Under the pieces are notes generated by a model. The model had not been told where the DNA came from and did not search any database. It was given only the letters and a program-made list of their open reading frames with translations. A program made the position numbers and the translations under genes. This document shows, in pieces, positions 24,000-36,060 of a DNA stretch of 64,000 nucleotides (positions are counted from its first letter, which is position 1; the number at the start of each line of letters is the position of its first letter). Source of the stretch: Mytilisepta virgata (Eukaryota > Mollusca > Bivalvia > Mytilida > Mytilidae); contig CM051510.1 of assembly GCA_028015205.1 (NCBI GenBank), positions 34,038,580-34,102,579 of the forward strand, read 5' to 3'.

Positions 24000-24960
24000 C
24001 CGAGTTTAGTTCCCCGGTACCAAGTAACCTACAATCATTTTACTTGGTGAGAGAGGGTGCATCTTGGGATGTAACACAGCCTCCCACCAAATTGGGGTCA
24101 CTGTGACTGATTAATCGTGCTTCATTGTCTTAGGTTAAGGTTTACGTCCTAGTTCTGTTCTCCGATACCAAGGGACTTACAATCATATTACTTGGTGTCA
24201 GGGTGCATCTCTGGGAATAACAAAACCTCCAACCAAACTTAGGTCACTCTTACTGTGCTTCATTTACTTAGGACAAGTTTTACGTCTGAGTTTAGTTCTC
24301 TGATAACAAGCGACCTATAATGATATTACTTGGTGTGAGGGTGCAACTCAGGGAGTAACAAAGCCTCCCCCCCAAAATTCGGTCACTCTGACCTACTTAA
24401 CGTGCTTCATTAACTTAGGTTAAGTTTTACGTCCGAGTTCAGTTCTCCGATACCAAGGTACCTACAGTCATATTATATTGTGTTTCAGTATGCATCTCGG
24501 GAAGTAACACAGCCTCCCACCAAATTTAGGTCACTCTGATTGATAAATCGTGCTTCATTGTCTTAGGTTAAGTTTTACGTCCGAGTTCAGTTCTCCGATA
24601 CCAAGGGACTTACAATCATATTGCTTGGTGTCAGGGTGCAACTCTGGGAATAACAAGGCCTCCAACCAAAATTAGGTCACTCTGATTACTTACTGCGTTT
24701 CATTTACTTAAGACAAGTTTTACGTCTGAGTTTTGTTCTCTGATACCAAGCTACCTAAAATGATATTACTTGGTGTCAGGAGTAACACAGCCTCCCACCA
24801 AATTTAGGTCACTCTGACCTACTTACTGCGCTTCATTGGCTTAGGTTAGGTTTTATATCCGAGTTCAGTTCTCCAAGCGACCTACAATAATATTAATTGC
24901 TGTAAGGGTGCATCTCGGGGAGCTACACAGCCACACACCAAAATTAGTGGGGGGATGAGG
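24000..24960. repeat. ~147-bp satellite array with AGGTCAnnnTGACCT motifs (array 2)
   Basis: Six to seven monomers start near AAGTTTTACGTCCGAGTTCAG (24276, 24425, 24572, 24718, 24848) and carry ATTACTTGGTGTCAGGGTGC and CCTCCCACCAAATTTAGGTC. The palindrome AGGTCActcTGACCT is perfect at 24806-24820 and one base off at 24380-24394. The array ends in AAAATTAGTGGGGGGATGAG, GTGAACTTTG and TATCGTAGATTTCTGGTT, the same end as the array at 44291-45217. Confidence 0.9.
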
Positions 24961-24984
24961 TGAACTTTGTTATCGTAGATTTCT

Positions 24985-25150
24985 GGTTCTTATGGATTTA
25001 GTGATTTCAGTTCTTCGCAAAGTGATTGCATATCTCGTCTGTAAATGGGCAATAAGGTTTTACATTTTTTACTTTTGGTAATTATACCAACTAATTTTTG
25101 GGGTTCAGGGCCGGGGTTCGGCGTTCACTGTAGATTCCAACAGTAGTTTT
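24985..25150 (+). repeat. Dispersed repeat family D, copy 1
   Basis: ATGGATTTAGTGATTTCA, GTAAATGGGCAATAAGGTTT, TTTGGTAATT and CACTGTAGATTCC recur in order at 37075-37220. It belongs to a larger repeat that continues into family C at the second site. Confidence 0.7.
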
Positions 25151-25492
25151 CTAGTTAAGATAAAGTCAACCTCACCACCTTTCTCTACAGTTATGCCATG
25201 TATCAATATGTAGTGTAATAATATAACGTTAGGAGCTAATCGATGACTATTCTTCCTACGTTTCCATTTTCACATACAAATCTCATGTTGTTAAATCAGT
25301 AAAAGATGTATAATTTACTAGGTTAATTAAATTGAAACGATTGAAAGTAGCTATAGGAAATTTTACCTTAAAACCACAATAAGGCTACAAATGTATGTGT
25401 TCTTAAAGAATAAATCATAGGAAAACATGGTATGAAGATTTGAAACAAACATACTTCTATATCATTTTTTGCAATCATAATGTGTATAAACG

Positions 25493-26957
25493 ATGAAGTT
25501 ACACGCATGTTTTACAGATGACATAACTGCCTCACATAAAGAGCCATACCTCACCCCAAAATGTAAGGTAGAAGATGACAACGTTAAAATAAAGCTAGAT
25601 AAAGGAGATGAGTTCTATTCCAGAAATAATCAGGAAGAAACAAATCAGTGTACAGCAAGAGACATGGGGCCAGAAATATCGGAAACATCAAAAGTGTCAA
25701 TAACAAAAGGAACCGATATAGATATGCCTGGTCCGTCCGGAATAACCGCGTTATATGAAGCATGTAGCAAAGGGGAGAAAAAAGAGCCTGTTTACTTATT
25801 CGCCAAGGAGCGGATGTAAATAAGATCAGTCCCTCTGGATGGACACCTCTATATGTATCATGTATGAAAGGATATTTTGATTTAGTTCATATAATTTTAA
25901 GTAATGCAGCTGATATCAATAAGGGCAATAGGGATAGGAATTCACCTCTTTATGCAGCCTGTAAAGAGGGACATTTAAAGATAGTTATCCTGATGTTAGA
26001 TACAGGTGCTGATATAAATCAGATTAGCTATGTTCGTGAGACGTCTCTGTATGCAGCATGCAAGGAAGCTCGTGTGAAAACAGTTCAGTTACTGCTAGAA
26101 AGGAAAACTGAAATTAATAACGCAAGCTACTTGGGAGCATTACATGCAGCTAGCGAGGAGAGATATAAATACCTCATTCAGGTACTTTTACAGAATGGAC
26201 CTGAGGTCGAAAAAATAAATAACGCTGGCGATACAGCGCTGCATATAGCTTGTATGTGTGGGTATAGCCAAATAGTTCAGTTACTGATAGACAATAAAGC
26301 TAACGTCAATCATACACACGACAAAGGAAACTCACCACTCTATACAGCTGTTGAAAGAGTCAGTATTGCATAGCTAGTTTGTTAATAAAGGAAGGATCCA
26401 ATGTCAATATGACCGGGTCAAACGAACGGACACCTTTGTATGCATCATGTAAAAAAGGAGATGATAAGATAGTTCAATTGCTGGTAGATAATGAGGCTGA
26501 CATCAATAGTCCAGCTTGTGATGGCCGAACACCTCTACATGTTGCCTACACGCATGAAGACTTAAACATTATCCAGTTACTTATACAATGTGGAGCTGAT
26601 GTTAATAAACACGATGCACACGGAGAGACACCGTTGTATGTAGCTTACGATGAGAAAAATTATAAAGCAGTTAATCTTCTAATAGATTATGGTGCTGATG
26701 TCAATAAATCTGGTTCAGACGGATGGACACCTCTGTATGCGGCATGTACAGTAGGGCAAACTAAAACAGTTAAGATAATAATAGAAAAAGGATCTAATAT
26801 CAACCGTACAGGTAGACATGGATGGAGACCTCTTTATGCAGCACGCAAGTCTGGAAACCGAGATTTACTTCAGGTGATATTAAGCAAATATAACATTAAC
26901 AAGCCCAATGATTATGAAACAAAGGCTCTGTACGCGGAAATGAAAGACTGTGAGTAA
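25493..26957 (+). CDS. Ankyrin-repeat protein gene, interrupted by two single-base frameshifts
   Basis: An N-terminal stretch of about 80 residues, rich in Lys, Glu, Asp and Ser and without a recognised domain, leads into about 12 ankyrin repeats of 33 residues, ending in a stop at 26955-26957. The repeats carry the usual signatures, e.g. GWTPLYAACTVGQTKTVKII, TPLHVAYTHEDLNIIQLLI and GADVNKHDAHGETPLYVAY. Three successive frames are needed: frame 2 to about 25785, frame 1 from about 25787 to 26360, frame 3 from about 26361 to the end. Each change fits the loss of one base. The first lies at an A run near 25779-25785 and the second in the repeat after SPLYTAVER. Across both breaks the 33-residue phase is kept, so this was one continuous protein. 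There is no transmembrane segment or partner domain. Such proteins are protein-binding scaffolds; no specific role can be read. The ATG at 25493 is the first in frame, but a TTTTACAG sequence at about 25507-25514 could be an intron acceptor, so the true start is open. It is either a young pseudogene or an intact gene with sequencing indels. Confidence 0.85.
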
Positions 26958-27296
26958 AGGTGGTGATGCGATTTAATCTATCACTGACAGAGAACCTATA
27001 TACAGTAGTTCAGTTAGCATGAGGAATATAACTGAAAACGGAACGTGTATACTACGGGACAAAATTAACCCAGTAAATTTCTAAATGCATGCTTAAAGGC
27101 GTATGCATTATCACTTTTAGATCATCCTTGATAATTTCTAAATATGTGATTTTTCTATGCCTACACTAGAATTCGAGAACGTATTTACAACTTGTTTGAA
27201 CTACCACTGAGTAAAATGGTGTCGCACTTTGCTAGACAAGAGTCTTTATCAGTCCATAAATTATGTTTAACAGTTATGGGCTTTGAAATGCACCGT

Positions 27297-28270
27297 TGTT
27301 ACAGCCCACTTTAAAGAAATTACGCACTTTGAAAATGTTTTTCGAATTGCGTTAAATTTTGGTCAAGCTTAAGGCGATTTGAAAATAAATTCCAAAGTGC
27401 GTGAACAATTTGGACCAACTCAACACAATTTGAAAAAAAAAATTTTTTTATTTCAAATTGCGTTAAACAGAAGCATCTTGACGCACTTTGAAATCATTAT
27501 TCGAATACTTTCTCATAATTATTTTGGAGAATTGTGGCTTTCTTAGCATGTCTGCTTTTCATCAGACGTAATTTGTTCTGCCATTTTGTAGAGTTGTCGG
27601 TGAAATATTTATTGCAGCACTTTCATTTTGCATTGTATACCATTTTAATAGCATAGTCATACACTAAAGAATATTATTTTAATAAAATCTAAGAGAGGGA
27701 TACAATTGGTTGTTTGAAATTGAAAAAAAAACGGAATAAACAGATTGGGAGGGACAAAAATTAGTATAGTATTGAAGGAAGAAAAGAGATTATATAAAGG
27801 ACAAACTATTTCCATGAAATTGAGCCCTGTTTCTCCCAAATTATCAGTTTAGAATTTTGATTGCCCGAAAACCTCTTGAAGCGTTTCTCAGACATTATTT
27901 AATATAGAACCATTATTTCTATTGTGCCGAAGATTTAGGAATTTGGGAATTCGCCCTGAGACAATTGTATTTCGACCTATCAAGCAATTAGTAAAATCTT
28001 CTGAAGTAGTAGCCATTTGAGTCATGCAAACTCTATCAAAAGGAATTTAAAAAATTTGAAGAAAAAACAAATCGAAGTGCGTCAAAAATAAGGACCAACT
28101 TAACCCGATTGAAAAATATAGTGTGTCAGAAAGTAAGACCAACATAAGGCGATTTGAAATTCTTTTCAAATGGTGCCTCAAAAATATGAGCGATTAACGC
28201 GATTTCAAAACATGTTTAAGTGCATCATTAATTGCTAATTTATAACGTGATTTGAAAAACTTTAGCACAA
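27297..28270 (+). repeat. Left inverted end: ACGCACTTTGAAA / GCGTTAA repeat block
   Basis: It starts TGTTACAGCCCACTTTAAAG. It is packed with the words ACGCACTTTGAAA, its reverse complement, GCGTTAA and TTTGGACCAACTTAACGCG-like words, partly separated by unrelated AT-rich sequence (27520-28060). The first 150 bases are inverted at 35200-35411. A 12-base G run is at 28278. Confidence 0.75.
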
Positions 28271-28769
28271 ATATGGCAGGGGGGGGGGGGGTAAAACTTG
28301 GCAGCAATGTTATTGTCTTTAGGTGATCCACTTTCAGAGTGTTATCCGATCACCCTGACCGTTTACCAAGATAACTGCAACAGTCAAACGGGATTTAACT
28401 TACCTGGGGCTTTATAGGAAAGTTTACTTCAATATCGTCTTGTGTAGTACCACCATGGAAATTAGAGCAAAATTGTGCATTGTGGTTGGCACATAAGTTC
28501 TTTCTCTTTCTTGTTTATTTCATCAGCATAATCGAAATCCAATTGTTTTATCTTATCTAATTTTTTTTTGTTTTTTCGTTGAAGCTATAAATATTTGCAT
28601 TTTACTATTTTTAACGATACAGGTATGAGGGCCTCCCGAAAATCTACCTTATTCGAAATCCATAATAAATATATGTTTTCTGTTTCATCACACCATATAC
28701 AAAATTTAAAAAGAAGTTATACAATAATTTCAGATGCCAAAAATACAAAATTATAGGACTTTTCTCCCA
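28271..28769. other. Non-coding spacer
   Basis: No gene or repeat is recognised apart from the G run at its left end. Confidence 0.5.
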
Positions 28770-28990
28770 TTTTCTTTTAGCAATGTTTTGATCCAGATTC
28801 ATAGGCTAATGTGCATGAACACATTACTAAGCTAAAAGCTGTAGGTTGAGTTCAAGTCACGTAAGACCCTTTTTTGTCTCTTCTTTGAATCCATAAATAA
28901 AAATCCAAAAGCTATTGAGCATCCACAGATTATCTACAAATATTCTGTAACAAAATTCAAACCCTTTCTACAAATCAAAATTCTGATCTG
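28770..28990 (+). repeat. Dispersed repeat family B, copy 2
   Basis: This matches 21985-22215 in the same orientation, including AATGTGCATGAACACATTA and CAAAAGCTATTGAGCATCCA. Confidence 0.75.
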
Positions 28991-30400
28991 ACTTTGATAC
29001 TATAAAAAAACTAAAACCCTAAACTAAAAAAATGTTGAACGATTTCAGGTTAAACGGATATTCAGAGGTATTTATACTTTTGAACCCACTGTTTGGGGCC
29101 CTTGGAGCAAAATAAAATTCTGACAGCTTAATTGCGCACGCAATATACACCAATTCAATAAAATATTTAATTGCATCAATTGGAATCGCTACATATTCGA
29201 ATCCGTAAACAAGTATCGGTAGTATTTATTTAAATCACATATTCCCTAATGTAATAAACCGATTGTGATGTTTTATCGCCATTTTTCAATTATTTGTTTA
29301 CGGAAGTGACGCTGTATCGTAAAAATCGCAAGTTCCGTAAAAAATGCAAGCACGCATGTGCAAATATTTAAAGCACTTCCTGTGTAAAAATTGGAAGTTT
29401 CACTTTCACAAACCGTTTCCGTTATATTAACAATTGATAGGAAAATATACTTTTAACCAACATTTGAGCAATTAACTCAAGATAAATTCCCGAATGTTTA
29501 ATAACTTGAGGACAAAATTTTGAAAAATTGTGGTTTTATATGTAATTTATAGGAAAATTTCTAAGCGGGAACTCATTTATGTCAGGGATCATATAGGCCT
29601 AATACTATCATGTTTATGTGTACTGACTGTATAGATGTAATTTAAAAGAATTGTAGATTATCTGGGCTTTTATAAACATGAATAAAATACTGTTGATAGC
29701 TATGTCTTATAGTGGTCAAAATAGAATTTAATATGTTAATTGATTGTACTGTAGTTGTTTACTTGGCCAAAACAGAGACATATATATGTTATATATGTCT
29801 CTGGCCAAAATAAGGCAAGTAGAGCTATTATTTCACACATAAATTGATTAATGGTAATTAAATTATCAGACACAGAAATAAAAATATATCAAGTGATATC
29901 AATAATAGGATAAACTTAAAAATACATTTTCCCCTTTCCCCATCTCTGCCTGTACCCAAGAAAGGATCATGTACACTATGTGAGAAGTATCCAGTTAAAT
30001 GTAGTACACGTGTACTCTTCAAAATTAAGAAATTGTATGTAAAACATTTCTACCATCACAATTTGCTTAATGTCGTCGTGTTAGCCACCTAGCATGCTGT
30101 TTTTGGCTTCTTTTGCATTTTGGGCATTGCATACATTTTCATCAACTTCAAGAGTATGTAAAATGTCGCCTTTTGATTTTAATACAGATTTCGTCACTTT
30201 TGAATATATCTCCATCAAACTGTAGTTAGGGACCGGGCAAAATTTATCAGGGGATTGACACCGGTTCAAAAGGCCATGGGGACAAACACTTTTTTGGTTA
30301 CTCTATTTCATTGGACATTTTAATTTTTTCTCATTCTCATAACACATAGGACACCAACATTTTTTATTATCATATTTTTATAAATTTACACAAAAAATTG
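28991..30400. other. Non-coding spacer with a small hairpin
   Basis: 29774-29802 is a perfect hairpin (AGAGACATATATA, loop TGT, inverse arm). The minus-strand frame at 30081-30269 reads like a possible coding remnant (SLMEIYSKVTKSVLKSKGD), but no family is recognised. ATTATTTGTTTACGGAAGTG near 29290 also occurs inside the TIR element at 41505-41525 (inverse). Confidence 0.5.
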
Positions 30401-30416
30401 CTTTAAACACACATTG

Positions 30417-31020
30417 TACCTTACTGTCTATGAAACATTAACCCTATTGGAATTAATGTATTTTTGTTGTATATTAAAAGTTTTTTTCTTACATTTGCAA
30501 TGATTCAATTAACTTGGCAACTTGTATGGTATAAGTACATAATATAAGCAAGATTTTTTTTTCAATTTATATCAAAAACCATAGAACTTTCAAAATTTAA
30601 GAGCAGTTTTAATACTTGACAGACTTCATGCACGAAATGCCTTAAATTGCTCAGTTTTGTCAATACAAGAAGGATAATTATTTTCAATTCTTTTATCTAA
30701 ACTGTAGGACATCTTGTATATCCTAAATACAATACATTTGCAAATTTTTTACCAAATTTTATCAAATTTGCTTATAAAATGTTTTCTTTATGCCAAAAAG
30801 TATACCTTACTGTCTATGAAACATTTATAACACTATTGAAATTCCTGTATTCTTACCATATATTAAATTTTTTTCCCCACATTTCAATAATTCAATGAAC
30901 ACAATATCTTGTATGGTATAAGTACATAATATAAGCAAGGTTTTCAACAAATTATATGAGTAACCATAGAAATTTCTAAATATTAGAACAAATTTAATAC
31001 TTGACAGATTACATATCTTA
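30417..31020. repeat. 386-bp direct duplication
   Basis: TACCTTACTGTCTATGAAAC at 30417 recurs at 30803, and both copies continue through TTGTATGGTATAAGTACATA and ATATAAGCAAG to a TACTTGACAGA block. The two copies are diverged. Confidence 0.85.
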
Positions 31021-31024
31021 GCCC

Positions 31025-31950
31025 GACAAAATTGCAAGTCTCCTCTTGAGTCACTAAATTTCTAGGTGTATGGACATGAAATGCTTCAGAAATAAATCCT
31101 TATAACTCACTATGTATTAATAAAGGGAAATAATATACTTTTCAACACATGTTTGTCATTTATTGTCCAAAAATATACAAATTCCCATCAGAGTTCCATA
31201 TCTTAGGCCGTAAAAATTGCAAGTCTCTCCTTGGGTCTCAGAATACCTAGATGTATGGACTTAAAAAGCTTCAGAAATAAATTATTATACCTCACTATGT
31301 ATTAATAAAGGGAAATAATATACTTCTCAACATATTTTGGTCATTTATTGTCCAAAAATATACAAATTCCCATCAGAGTTCCATATCTTAGGCCGTAAAA
31401 ATTGCAAGTCTCCTCTTGAGTCACTAAATTTTTAGGTGTATGGACATGAAATGCTTCAGAAATAAATCCTTATACCTCACTACGTATTAATAAAGGGAAA
31501 TAATATACTTTTCAACATATGTTTGTCATTTATTGTCCAAAAATATACAAATTCCCATCAGAGTTCCATATCTTAGACCGTAAAAATTGCAAGTCTCCTC
31601 TTGAGTCACTAAATTTCTAGGTGTATGGACATGAAATGCTTCAGAAATTAATTATAATACCTCACTATGTATTAATAAAGGGAAGTAGTATACTTCTCAA
31701 CATATTTTGGTCATTTATTGTTAAAAAATATTCCAAATCCCATCCGAGTTAAAAATCTTAGGCCGTAAAAATTGCAAGTCTCTCCTTGGGTCTCAAAATA
31801 CCTAGATGTATGGACTTAAAAAGCTTCAGAAATTAATTATTATACCTCACTAATAAAGGGAAATAATATACTTCTCAATATATTTTGGTCATTTATTGTT
31901 CAAAAATATACAAATTCCCATCAGAGTTCCATATCTTAGGCCGTAAAAAT
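31025..31950 (-). repeat. 185-bp satellite, first orientation
   Basis: GCAAGTCTC falls at 31034, 31219, 31404, 31589 and 31774, exactly 185 bp apart. Each unit holds GGTGTATGGACATGAAATGC, AGGGAAATAATATACTT, TTTGTCATTTATTGTCC and ATCTTAGGCCGTAAAAATTG. Relative to 31951-33960 the sequence is reverse-complemented. Confidence 0.95.
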
Positions 31951-33965
31951 GCCATGCATGTTGATATTTTGAAAATCAAGGGGAGACTTGCATTTTTTAC
32001 GGCATAAGAATTTTGATTCTGGTGGAATTTGGTATATATCTGGATGATAATTGACCAAAATATGTTGAGAGGTATATGAATTCCCTTTATTAATACATAA
32101 TCAGGTCTAATGATGAATTTCTGAAACATTTCATGTCCAAACATGTTGATATTTTGAAACTCATTATTTACGGCCTAAGAATTTTGACTCTGGTGGAATT
32201 TGGTATATATTTGGATGATAAATGACCAAAATATGTTGAGAAGTATATAAATTCCCTTTATTTGTACATAGTTGTGTATAATAATGAATTTCTGAAACAT
32301 TTCATGTCTAAACAAATTGATATTTTGAAACCCAAGGGGAGACTTGCCTTTTTTACAGCCTAAGAATTTTGCCTCAGGTGGAATTTGGTATATATTTGGA
32401 TGATAAATGACCAAAATATGTTGAGAAGTATATGAATTCCCTTTTTTAGTACATAGTTGTGTATAATAATGAATTTCTGAAACATTTTATGTCCAAACAT
32501 GTTGATATTTTGAAACGCAAGGGGAGACTTGCCTTTTTGACGGCCTAAGAATTTTGACTCTGGTGGAATTTGGTATATATTTGGATGATAAATGACCAAA
32601 ATATGTTGAGAAGCATATGAATTCCCTTTATTAATACATAGTCAGGTATAATGATGAATTTCTGAAACATTTCATGTCCAAACATGTTGATATTTTGAAA
32701 ATCAAAGGGAGACTTGCCTTTTTTACAGCCTAAGAATTTTGATTCTGGTGGAATTTGGTATATATTTGGATGATAAATGACCAAAATATGTTGAGGAGTA
32801 TATAAATTCCCTTATTAATACAGAGTCGGGTATAATGATGAATTTCTGAAACCTTTCATCTCCAAACATGTTGATATTTTGAAAATCAAGGGGAGACTTG
32901 CATTTTTTACAGCCTAAGAATTTTGATTGACTGGTGGAATTTGGTATATATTTGGATGATAAATAACCAAAATATGTTGAGAAGTATATAAATTCCTTTA
33001 TTAATACATAGTTGGGTTTAATGATGAATTTCTGAAACATTTCATCTCCAAACATGTTGATATGTTGAAAATCAAGCGGAGACTTGCATTTTTTACGGAC
33101 TAAGAATTTTGATTCTGGTAGAAGTTGGTATATATCTGGATGATAATTGACCAAAATATGTTGAGAAGTATGTAATTTCCCTTTATTAATACAGAGTCGG
33201 GTTTAATAATGAATTTCTGAAACATTTCATATCCAAACATGTTGATATTTTGAAACACAAGAGGAGACTTGCATTTATTATGGCCTCATTTGACTCTGAT
33301 GGGAGTATGGTATATTTTTGGATGATGCTTGACCAAAATATATTGAGAAGTATATTAATTTCCTTTATAAATACCGGTACATAGTGTGGTATAATAATTA
33401 ATTTCAGATGCATTTCATGTCTATACACATATATATTTTGAAACCCAGGGAGAGACTTGCAATTTTTACTGTTTAAGATAGGTAAATCTGATGGAATTTG
33501 GTATATTTTTGGACAATATTTGACCAAAGTTTGTCAAGAAGTATATAAATTTCTTTTATTAATACCAAATTTGGTATAATAATGAATTTCTGAAGCATTA
33601 CATGGTCATACACATTGATATTTTGAAAGCCATAAGGAGAGCAATAGGGAGACTTGCAATTTTTATGGCCTAAGATTTGTGACTCTAATGGAATTTGGTA
33701 TATTTTTGGACAATAAATGACCAAAATATGTCGAGAAGTATTTTATTTCCCTTTATAAATACATAGTGTGGTATAATAATTACTTTTTGTAGTATTTCAT
33801 GTCCATACACATAGATATTTTGAGACCAAGGGGCAGACTTGCAATTTTTATGTAACTCTGATGGGATTTGATATATTTTTGGATGATGATTGACCAAACC
33901 CTATTGAGAGTATAAAGATTTCTTATATTAATATATAGTTGAGGTATAATGATTTCTGATGCATT
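31951..33965 (+). repeat. 185-bp satellite, opposite orientation
   Basis: About 11 units contain GAGACTTGCCTTTTTTAC, GGAATTTGGTATATATTTGG, ATGATAAATGACCAAAATAT and TTTCATGTCCAAACATGTTG. Period marks at 32341, 32526 and 32711 are again exactly 185 bp apart, and the right end is more diverged. The turning point at about 31951 makes the two blocks one large inverted repeat with a loop of under 40 bases between GGCCGTAAAAATGC and GCATTTTTTACGGC. Short minus-strand frames in the units are by-products: 185 is not a multiple of three. Confidence 0.95.
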
Positions 33966-34770
33966 TCATATCCATTGTCGGGCGTGTGTATTGAAAAAAA
34001 AATTTAATGGCTTGAAGTGGGCAACCCTCACATGTGCCCTGGTTTTGACGCCGTGTGGGGGCTTAAATCATGTTTAATGATATACTATATTGATTGTATG
34101 TCTTATAGAATTCATGCCTTTTAGGCCTTTTACTGTATGTTGCTGAGCAATTCAGTATTGCATTTTCATTGTGGCTTTGAGCAAGTTATTATTTTTCTTC
34201 TTGTAGATTTATTCACGACTTTTCATTGAATGTTATAAATCTAGACCTATTTTAATTCTACCATATTCCATACACCTGTTAATTTACGACTTGGCTTATC
34301 TTTAATTTTGCTGATCCATCGGACAGCGCCAACAGTCCCCCCTCCCCCAAAACAAAACAAAAATCCCAAAAAATCTTGGAATTTGAGCTGTTTATCACAA
34401 ATTTGTAGGCTTCTGACTTCCAATGTTATATCGAAAACGGATTGTGGCAGCTTTAAAAAAAAACCCAACAAAACAACGCCGCGATCCTGAGCGCCAATGT
34501 TTTTTGTTTTTCAAAGCTGCCACAAGCATATTTATAATTTATTTCATTCATTCATAAGTTAAGTAAGTACTAATTCATTCAATATTGTGTAAACGGTTTG
34601 TAGTCCTTTGTATATATGTTAAAATTAACAGAATAGTTTGTGTTTCTAACTAGCTTGTGAATTTTACGACGACTTGCGAAATTTACAGTAAACAGCGTAA
34701 AATTTGAAAGACAAACCGGAAACCGGAAACGGAACTACCATTTTTTACGGACTTGTAAATTTTACGCTAC
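33966..34770. other. Non-coding spacer
   Basis: No gene is recognised. ACCGGAAACCGGAAACGGAA near 34714 introduces the block that follows. Confidence 0.45.
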
Positions 34771-35075
34771 AGCGCTTGTCACTAGCTGGAACCCGGAAGT
34801 GTCGTCTGCGCATGCTTGACCTGAATTCGGATTGGATGATCTCCCTTTTCCCGCGCTTCTCGGGTTAGTCATCGGTCTGTATAGGTAAAGGTGTCGCATC
34901 GAGTCTATAGGGACTAATACTCTCACTGTTATCCGAGAAGTCTGAGAGTATACGAAGTACAGAGGTACTATTGGATTATCTACCCTTATCCCGCGCATTT
35001 CATTGCGGATGATATTTTCCTTTCGTTCAAGGGAGGATTGGATTATTGGTGATGCTGATCCCATGAGGTCAATGG
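34771..35075 (-). repeat. Partial inverted copy of the interior of the 39668-41844 TIR element
   Basis: GGAAGTGTCGTCTGCGCATGC, TTGGATTATCTACCCTTATC, CGTTCAAGGGAGGATTGGA and CCATGAGGTCAATGGAG are the reverse complement of 41205-41505. About 300 bp are shared. Neither TIR of the full element is present here. Confidence 0.88.
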
Positions 35076-35199
35076 AGAAATGCTAATTCTAAAGAAAGAA
35101 ATTTCATCTAAGGGAAACTGTTTACACTTGAAATCATTTTCCACAAAATGAGAGCTGACTAGGCCTTGTTTGGCTGCAATTCGGCGTTTAATGTCATTA

Positions 35200-35411
35200 C
35201 GCAAAATGACTAAAAATTGATGTATACTGTTAACGCATTTTGAAAAAATTATTCAAACAGTGTTAAAGTGGTCAAACTGTGTTAAAGTGGTCTCGATTTT
35301 AATTAACGCAATATGAAAAATTTTTCAAACCGCGTCGAGGTGGTCCAAATTGTTAACGCACTTTTAAAATTTTGTTCAAAGTGCGTAATGTTTTCAAAGT
35401 GGGTTGTTACA
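35200..35411 (-). repeat. Right inverted end: partner of 27297-27450
   Basis: Read on the minus strand it begins TGTAACAACCCACTTTGAAA, then ATTACGCACTTTGAA and TTTGGACCACCTCGACGCG, parallel to the left block. Together they bound 27297-35411 (8.1 kb). Confidence 0.7.
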
Positions 35412-35884
35412 TACAGTTCTAAACAGTCTGTGTACCGTCATCCCCATATTTGATTGATAAATTTCCAATTACTAGACATAAATTTATCACAGTATCTGTA
35501 CGAATATGAATACTAATACAATTCTGTGATAACTCTTTAAAGGAAATACTGGTTAAAGGCAGAGAGCATCTTCTTAATTAATACTTATGTATTTAAATGG
35601 TTTTGGTTTACTCTTTTGTTCGTTTTGGCATTTTACAACCTACACTTCATCTTTTTGAACCATTGTTTTGGCGTTCAGCAGTTTAGGTCGTCATAACAAT
35701 TGATGAGGTGGCCAAATACGCACATTTTATTCAGTAAAAGGGAAAAAAGAATTCATTATTAGCACTGTGTCCGTACCACTGCTGGTGAAACTCCAAGTCC
35801 GAGGGTATCATCAGCTCAGTTGTTACTATTACGATAGTAGCCCAACATCAATACGTTAAAACGAGTTCCAAAAATGTTAAATCT
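35412..35884. other. Non-coding spacer
   Basis: No gene or repeat is recognised. Confidence 0.45.
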
Positions 35885-36060
35885 TGTAAAATAAAATTGG
35901 TTGATACCAATTTTGATGCACAAGATGTGCACGTTTTGTCGATTTACGACTCATCATTGCTTAAAATGTTAAAAACCGAAAAAAAAATCTAAAAGTTGAA
36001 GAGCATATTCAAAAATGTCAAAATTACCAAAAGGGGTAAATCCAAACCCATTTAAGGACA
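35885..36060 (-). repeat. Dispersed repeat family C, copy 2 (inverted)
   Basis: ATTTTGATGCACAAGATGTG, TTTGTCGATTTACGACTCAT and GAAGAGCATATTCAAAAATG are the reverse complement of the blocks at 23020-23190 and 37225-37330. Confidence 0.7.

Noticed and set aside
30081..30269. 62-codon minus-strand frame as an exon
   Set aside because: Composition looks coding-like, but there is no domain, no clear splice sites and no neighbouring exon.
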